31,526 nucleotides of DNA from CAWHNT01 sp963830775 (GTDB lineage: Bacteria; Pseudomonadota; Alphaproteobacteria; Geminicoccales; Geminicoccaceae). Below, piece by piece: positions 26,392-31,526 of the stretch. The stretch is from assembly GCA_963830775.1 (NCBI GenBank), contig CAWHNT010000008.1, positions 1 to 31,526 of the forward strand, read 5' to 3'. Every line of letters begins with the position of its first letter. Positions within the stretch are counted from its first letter, which is position 1. A program made the position numbers and the translations under genes. Below the pieces are notes generated by a model. The model saw only the letters and a program-made list of their open reading frames with translations. It did not search any database and was not told the origin of the DNA.

Positions 26392-27152
26392 GCCGGCACC
26401 CCCTCGACCCGCCAGCGCTGGAGCCTCGCCTCGACGGACGCCAGCAGGCGGTCCATGACGAGGCCGATGAGGCCGATCACGGCCATCGCCACGATCACCG
26501 TGTCGAGCCAGAACATCTGCCGGCCCCAGACCAGCAGGTAGCCGAGCCCTTCCGAGGAGGCCAGGAGCTCGACGGCCACCAGCGCCAGCCAGGCGTGGGT
26601 GAGGCCGTAGCGGATGCCGGTGAAGATCGGCGGCACGGCGGCCGGCAGCACCACCCGGCGCAGGAGCTGGCCGCGGTCGAAGCGGAACACCCGCGCCACC
26701 TCGACATAGGCGGGCGGCACGGCCCTCACGCCTGAGAAGGTGTTGAGGGTGACGGGCACGAAGGCGGCCTTGGCGATCACCAGCACCTTGAGCGCCTCGT
26801 CGATCCCCACGACCAGCATCAAGAGCGGTATCCAGCCCAGGGCCGGGATCTGGGCCACGGCCGTGAACAGCGGCCTCGCATAGTCCTCGACCGTGGGCGA
26901 GAGGCCCATGGCGAGGCCGAGCGCCAGGCCAGCCGCGGCGCCCAGTGCAAAGCCCTGGAGCACGCGAAACAGGCTGATCGCGGTGTGATGCGTGATGTCG
27001 CCGGCCTGCCACATCGAGACCGCCGTCTCCCAGACCAGCTCGGGCGGCGGCAGGATCTGCTCCGGCAGCCAGCCCAGCCGCGAGAGGCCGGCCCACAGCA
27101 CCAGGGCCGCCAGCGGCACGATGAGCCCGGCCGCGGCTGCGCCGCAGCGCAC
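26388..27152 (-). CDS. ABC transporter permease 2 (SsuC/AtsB-like)
   Basis: The 254-aa permease has family segments PEQILPPPELVWETAV, GAAAGLALGLAMGLSPTVEDY and QIPALGWIPLLMLVVGIDEALKV. Its EAA-like loop is VARVFRFDRGQLLRRVVLPAAVPPIFTGI. The GTG at 27152 gives a normal-length protein. However, the ATG at 27213 forms a TGATG overlap with the stop of the binding-protein gene and would begin MLASPAAALRGASP. That frame joins this one only if one base is removed at about 27150. The upstream start may therefore be the true one, with another frameshift. Paired with permease 1 it may form a heteromeric channel, since the operon has two permeases for one ATPase. Confidence 0.88.
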   Translation of the reverse strand: MRCGAAAAGLIVPLAALVLWAGLSRLGWLPEQILPPPELVWETAVSMWQAGDITHHTAISLFRVLQGFALGAAAGLALGLAMGLSPTVEDYARPLFTAVAQIPALGWIPLLMLVVGIDEALKVLVIAKAAFVPVTLNTFSGVRAVPPAYVEVARVFRFDRGQLLRRVVLPAAVPPIFTGIRYGLTHAWLALVAVELLASSEGLGYLLVWGRQMFWLDTVIVAMAVIGLIGLVMDRLLASVEARLQRWRVEGVPA

Positions 27153-27212
27153 GGGAGAGGGAGCGGCGGGCGGGGGAAGCGCCCCGCAGCGCCGCGGCCG
27201 GGCTCGCCAGCA

Positions 27213-28305
27213 TCAGGAGCCGCCGACCGGCTTGCCGTTGGCGTCGAGCCGGGTCCAGTAGTCCTCGAGCCCGAGCTCGCGCAGGGCCGCCTCCAGGTAC
27301 TTGGTCTCGAACCAGGTCGAGACGTCGACGTCGCGGCGGATGAGGCCGAACTGGCGCGCCTGCTCGGCCTGGGTGCGGTACTGCTGGATCATGAACTCGT
27401 CGAACAGCGGCGAGCCGCGCAGCTTCGGGTTGTCGCCCTCGATAGTCGGCACGGAAGCGGGCGGCGGGGATGCCGGACTTGGCCCAGACCTCGAAGAGCG
27501 CGTCGAGGTTCTGCTCGTCCGAGGTCCAGCGCGCGGCCCGCACGAAGGCCTTCACCACCTTGGCGGTGATCTCGGGATGGGCCTGCTCGAAGGCCTCGGT
27601 GACGAGGATGTGGGCGTGGCGCTCGAAGGCCGGGTTGTCGCCCTTGGTCGAGTAGATGATGTCGGCCAGGCCCTGGCCGGCCACGTCGAGGAGCGCCGGC
27701 TCGCCGAACGCGGCGTCGATGTCGCGCGTGGCAAGGGCGGCGCTCATCGTCGCCGTGTCCATGTTGATGATCTTGAGGTCGCGCTCCGAGAGCCCGTTGG
27801 CCGCCAGCACCTTGTTGACGGCGAGGTGATGGTTGGTGCCGCGGAAGATCGCGAGCTTGTGGCCCTTGAGGTCCTTCACGCTCCTGATCTCGGAGCCCTT
27901 GGGGACGGCCAGATAGGTTGCCTGGTGCGCCCCGCTGGCGAGCAGCAGCTTGGTCTTCAGGCCGTTGGCGCGGCCGATCACCGAGGGCAGGTCGCCCTGG
28001 AGCGCGAAATCGAGCTGGCCGTTGGCGATGGCCTCGTTCACGGCGGGCCCGGCGCCCTTGAAGAACGACCACTCGATCTTCACGCCCGGATCGTCCGCGA
28101 ACTCCTTCTCCAGGTAGCCCTCGGCATGTGCCGTGGCGGCCGAGCTGCCGCCGACGAAGAGGCGGTTGCCGACGCCGATCGAGGCGTAGCCGACGCGGAC
28201 CACGAGCGGGTCGGCGGCGTGAACGGCCGACGGCAATGCCACTGCTGCCAGGGCGAGTGCCATCAGGCCCACCGCGCCGCGGCGGGTGCTAACGATAGGC
28301 TTCAC
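27213..28305 (-). pseudogene. ABC substrate-binding protein (SsuA/AtsR-like), frameshifted
   Basis: This is a periplasmic receptor for an organosulfur compound. The first frame (GTG at 28305) has a signal peptide (TRRGAVGLMALALAAVALPSAVHA). The mature part includes LVVRVGYASIGVGNRLFVGG, VNEAIANGQLDFALQGDLPSV and LKGHKLAIFRGTNHHLAVNK. At about 27445 the phase changes: FRADY continues as EGDNPKLRGSPLFDEFMIQQY in a frame one base away, to the stop at 27213-27215. One extra base (the T in ACTATCGAGG) explains it. The repaired protein is about 363 aa and has both lobes. The order after ATPase and dioxygenase resembles the atsR region for sulfate esters, an inference by context. Confidence 0.82.
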
Positions 28306-28334
28306 AGGTCTGACCTTTCGGAAAGGTTGCTGGT

Positions 28335-29167
28335 CTAGGCAGCGGCCGAGGCGGGGTGCGGCAGGCCGGCTGGAGTTGGGGACCGGCGCCGCCGGGCCTC
28401 CGAGAGCTCGCCGCTCGCCCCCTCGAGCGCCGCCAGCACCTCCTTGCGGAGCTGGACCAGGCGCTCGTCCGCACGGTCGCGCGGCCGCTCGAGCGGGACG
28501 TCGAAGACCCGCGCGATCCGCCCGGGCCGGGGTGCCATCACCACGACCCGGTCGCCGAGATAGACCGCCTCCTCCACGTCGTGGGTGACGAGGATGGCGG
28601 TGATCCGCTCGTGCGCCCAGATCCGCTGCAGCTCGCCCTGGAGCCGGGCCTTGGTCAGCGCGTCCAGGGCGCCGAACGGCTCGTCCAGGAGCAGCACGCC
28701 GGGTCGGTTGACCAGGCCGCGGGCGATGGCGGCGCGCTGGGCCATGCCGCCCGAGAGCTGGTGCGGGTAGGCGCCCTCGAACCCGGCCAGGCCCACGAGC
28801 TCGATATGCTCGGCCACGGTGCGCCGCTTCTCCTCGGCGAGAGCGGCGCGTTGAGCAGGGCCGAGGCCACGTTCTGGGCAACGGTGAGCCAGGGGAAGAG
28901 CCGCGGCTCCTGGAAGACGAGGCCGCGGTCGAGCCCGGGCCGTCGACCGGCTGCGCCGTCGAGCCGGATGCTGCCGGCATAGTCCCGGTCGAGCCCGGCG
29001 ATCAGGCGGAGGAGGGTCGACTTCCCGCAGCCGCTGGCGCCCACGACGGTAAGGAACTCGCCGGGCCGGACCGTGAGCTCCACGCCCTCAAGGGCGGTCA
29101 GCGTTGCCCCGCTGACCCGGAAGCGCTTCTCCACGCCCCGGATCTCGAGCTGGCCTTCGAGCGTCAT
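28335..29167 (-). pseudogene. ABC transporter ATP-binding protein (SsuB/AtsC-like), frameshifted
   Basis: The ATPase of the minus-strand importer starts at ATG 29167 with a GGAGG ribosome-binding site. The first frame carries Walker A GASGCGKST, then DRGLVFQEPRLFPWLTVAQNV. Near 28845 the frame changes. The second frame contains the ABC signature LSGGMAQRAAIARGL, Walker B VLLLDEPFGALDALTK and the switch His in VTHD. The phase change needs either one missing base or two extra bases: an additional CT in the run CTCTC at the junction would do it. All functional motifs are present once the frames are joined (about 277 aa). Confidence 0.82.
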
Positions 29168-29196
29168 CGCACCTCCCTCCGCCTGTCGTCGGGACT

Positions 29197-30109
29197 TCAG
29201 GCCGCTGCCGCGAGCTGCGGCTCCTTGCGCCGGGTGGCGCTGCGCCGGCCGTCGACGCTGACCGGCACCTCGCCGGCGATGGTCACGCGCCGGACCACGC
29301 GCGGCTGGTCGCCATAGTCGTCCACGGCCCGGTGCTGGGTGGCGCGGTTGTCCCAGATCGCGACGTCGCCCGCCTGCCAGCGCCAGCGGACCGTGTTCTC
29401 GATCCGGGTGGCATGGCCCTGGAGGATGGCGAAGAGGTGCGCCGAGTCGGAGCTGCTGAAGCCCAGGATGCGCTGGAGGAAGTGGCCCAGGATCAGCGAG
29501 CGCTCGCCGGTCTCGGGGTGGACGTGCACGACCGGATGCTCGGTCTCGTAGACCGTGCGGGTGAAGACCTCCTGGTAGCGCTTGAGGCCCTTCGGTATGC
29601 ACGGCCTGCCGGTCACCGACATAGTCGTAGACGTTCGAGTGCAGCGCCCAGAGCTGGTCGGCCAGGGTGCGCAGCGGGGCCGGCAGCTCCTCGTAGGCCG
29701 CCACCATGTTGGCCCAGACCGTGTCGCCGCCCGAGGCCGGGACCACGGCACCGCGCAGGATCGAGATCTTGGGGTAGGCGTCGACGAAGGTGACGTCGGT
29801 GTGCCAGGAGCTGGCCCGCTCGCCGCGGCCGCCGTCGATGTCGAGCACGGCCTTGGTGCCGGCCAGCGAGGGCACGGTCGGGTGCGGGACGAGCTCGCCC
29901 AGGAGGCGGCCGAAGGCCTCCTGCTCGGTGTCGGTGAGCTGGTCCTGGCCGCGGAAGAAGATCACCTTGTGCCGGAGCAGTGCCTCGCGGATCGCCTTGA
30001 CGGTGGCGGGCTCGAGGCCGCCCGAGAGGCGCACGCCCAGCACCTCGGCGCCGATCCTGCCGGCGACGGGGCGGACGTCGAGGTCGAGATCGTTGCGGAT
30101 GGCATTCAT
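29197..30109 (-). pseudogene. TauD/AtsK-type Fe(II)/2-oxoglutarate dioxygenase, frameshifted
   Basis: Enzymes of this group release sulfite from taurine or sulfate from alkyl sulfate esters. The first frame (ATG 30109) contains RPVAGRIGAEVLGVRLSGGL, KVIFFRGQDQLTD and the iron-binding SSWHTDVTFVDAYP (His-x-Asp). The second frame, from about 29595 on, contains HPVVHVHPETGERSLILG and the distal His in WDNRATQHRAVDDYGDQPR with the Arg cluster RVVRR. The junction after YDYVGDRQAVHT needs one base removed (a G in ACCGAAGGG), joining it to KGLKRYQEVF. Repaired it is about 303 aa. Details such as VTFVDAYPKISILR and LQGHATRIENTVRWRW resemble alkylsulfatase AtsK from memory, which is why I favour sulfate esters. 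Confidence 0.82.
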
Positions 30110-30138
30110 CGTCTGTTCTCCTCGGGTCTCGGACAGGA

Positions 30139-31501
30139 TCACTCGGCCGCCTGCAGCTCCTCGGGGCGGTCGGCGAAACGGTGGCGCGGCCAGGGCAGGC
30201 CCAGGTTCTCCCGGAGCGTGCGGCCTTCGTAGGCGGTGCGGAACAGGCCGCGCCGCTGCAGCTCGGGGATGACGAGCTCCACGAAGTCGTCGAGCCCGCC
30301 CGGCAGGTAGGGCGGCATGATGTTGAAGCCGTCGGCCGCACCCTCCTCGAACCACTCCTGGAGCTGGTCGGCGATCTGGGTGGGCGTGCCGCGGATCTGG
30401 CGGTGGCCGCGGGCACCGGCGATGCGCAGATAGAGCTGGCGGATGGTGAGCCCCTCGCGCCGGGCGAGGTCGATCAGCAGCGCCTGGCGGCTCTTGCCGG
30501 CATTGCTCTCCGGCAGCTCGGGCAGCGGGCCGTCGACCGGGTAGCCGCTGAGGTCGACATGGCCCAGCATCCCGGCCAGGAGCGAGAGCCCCACCTCGGG
30601 ATGGATCAGGGACTGGATCTCCTCGTACTTCGCCTCGGCCTCGGCCTCGGTGCGGCCGATCACGGGGAAGATGCCGGGCATGACCTTGAGGTGGTCCGGG
30701 TCGCGGCCGTAGCGGGCCATCCGGCCCTTCAGGTCGGCGTAGAACGCCTTGGCGTCGGCCAGCGTCTGGTGGGCGGTGAACACGACCTCGGCGGTCTCGG
30801 CTGCCAGGTCCTTGCCGGCCTCCGACGAGCCCGCCTGGACCAGCACCGGGCGGCCTTGCGGCGAGCGGGCGACGTTGAGGGGCCCGCGGACCCGGAAGTG
30901 CTTGCCGACATGGTTGAGGACGTGGAGCTTCTCGGGCCTGGAAATAGCGGCCCGATTCCTTGTCGCGGAGGAACGCGTCGTCCTCCCAGCTGTCCCACAG
31001 GCCGGTGACGACCTCGGCGAACTCGCGGGCGCGGTCGTAGCGGTCGGCGTGCAGGACATGCTGGTCGCGGCCGAAATTGTAGGCCTCGGCCTCGTTGGCG
31101 GAGGTGACGAGGTTCCAGCCCGAGCGGCCGCCGCTCAGGAGATCGAGCGAGGCGAACTTGCGGGCGACGTGGTAGGGCTCGTTGTAGGTGGTGGTCACCG
31201 TCGCCACGAGGCCGATCCGCTCGGTCACCGCCGCGATCGCGGAGAGCAGGGTGAGCGGCTCGAAATGGTCGGCCCGCGCCATGCGGGAGAGAGCTTCCGG
31301 GCTCGCGTCCCAGACGGCAGCACTGTCGGCCAGGAACATCATGTCGAACCCGGCCCGCTCGGCCGTGCGCGCGATGTCCGCGTAGTGCCGGAGGTTGACG
31401 CCGCCGTCGGCCTGCGCCCGGGGATGGCGCCAGGCGGCGACGTGATGGCCGGTCGCCATCAGGAACGCGCCAAGCCTGAGCTTCGCGTCGCGTCTTGCCA
31501 T
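30139..31501 (-). pseudogene. LLM-class flavin monooxygenase (NtaA/SnaA/DszA type), frameshifted
   Basis: This is the second member of the NtaA/DszA branch in the window. The first frame contains LRLGAFLMATGHHVAAWRHP, FDMMFLADSAAVW, RIGLVATVTTTYNEPYHVA and GGRSGWNLVTSANEAEAYNFG. Near 30944 the phase changes by one base. The second frame continues EKLHVLNHVGKHFRVRGPLN, then RPVLVQAGSSEAGKDLAA and FNIMPPYLPGGLDDF to the stop at 30139-30141. One extra C in AGGCCCGAG explains it. Tandem ATGs exist at 31504 and 31501. The second is better spaced from GGAGG. Repaired, the protein is about 453 aa. It is the first gene of the minus-strand run and its promoter lies outside the window. Confidence 0.82.
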
Positions 31502-31526
31502 CATTGTCCTCCAGCGCCTCACGACG

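Noticed and set aside
25630..28980. A 1,116-codon minus-strand reading frame
   Set aside because: It joins pieces of the ATPase (wrong frame), the binding protein (right frame), permease 2 (wrong frame) and permease 1 (right frame). It is an artefact of high GC and frameshifts.
28655..31522. A 955-codon minus-strand reading frame
   Set aside because: It links the N-terminal parts of the monooxygenase, dioxygenase and ATPase in one phase. The intervening stretches are Arg/Pro/Gly-rich out-of-frame translation.

Overview
The window is high-GC, dense bacterial DNA. The groES/groEL sequences (alphaproteobacterial-type GroEL with a Gly-Met tail and a CIRCE operator), the TctCBA transporter and the taurine-type genes all point to an alphaproteobacterium. 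A Rhodospirillales/Geminicoccales-like host is my guess, with low certainty.

Layout. (1) 1-1.46 kb: an IS630-family transposase read across a canonical -1 slippery heptamer, and a small hypothetical gene. (2) 1.54-3.65 kb: a groES-groEL operon on the minus strand with a CIRCE operator and an intrinsic terminator. (3) 3.65-10.85 kb: a plasmid- or ICE-like accessory segment. It holds a 5'-truncated IS110-family transposase, a ParA ATPase directly followed by a possible DNA-binding partner whose C-terminus is frameshifted, a small winged-helix-like protein, and an antirestriction gene (ardC) split by a complete group II intron encoding an RT/maturase/HNH protein. Joining the exons at the predicted intron ends (GTGCG...AT) restores the ardC frame exactly. 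(4) 10.85-14.7 kb: a permease missing its N-terminus, then a translationally coupled run: a membrane protein with a Cys-Cys pair, an ABC ATPase, a SCO copper protein, a diheme cytochrome c and a Crp/Fnr regulator. This looks like a respiratory or copper-related module of unknown purpose. (5) 14.7-15.6 kb: a MITE-like inverted repeat, a small hypothetical gene and a 47-aa membrane protein.

(6) 15.6-25.6 kb: one long plus-strand gene run. It contains tctC-tctB-tctA, a TauD-family dioxygenase, an enolase-superfamily enzyme, an SsuA-like binding protein, a flavin monooxygenase, and tauA-tauB-tauC. (7) 25.6-31.5 kb: a convergent minus-strand run with a flavin monooxygenase, a TauD/AtsK-type dioxygenase, and an ABC transporter (ATPase, binding protein, two tandem permeases). 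Both runs look like organosulfur scavenging: import an alkylsulfonate or sulfate ester, then cleave it oxidatively to sulfite or sulfate.

A striking property of 21.6-31.5 kb is the number of single-base frameshifts: LLM, tauC twice, the binding protein, the ATPase, the dioxygenase, the second LLM, and possibly one permease. Almost all fit one extra base. Between about 6.6 and 21.6 kb no gene needs a frameshift. Either both sulfur operons are decaying, or this part of the sequence has indel errors. The most novel-looking items are the intron-split ardC, the ParA/partner pair and the SCO-cytochrome-ABC cluster.
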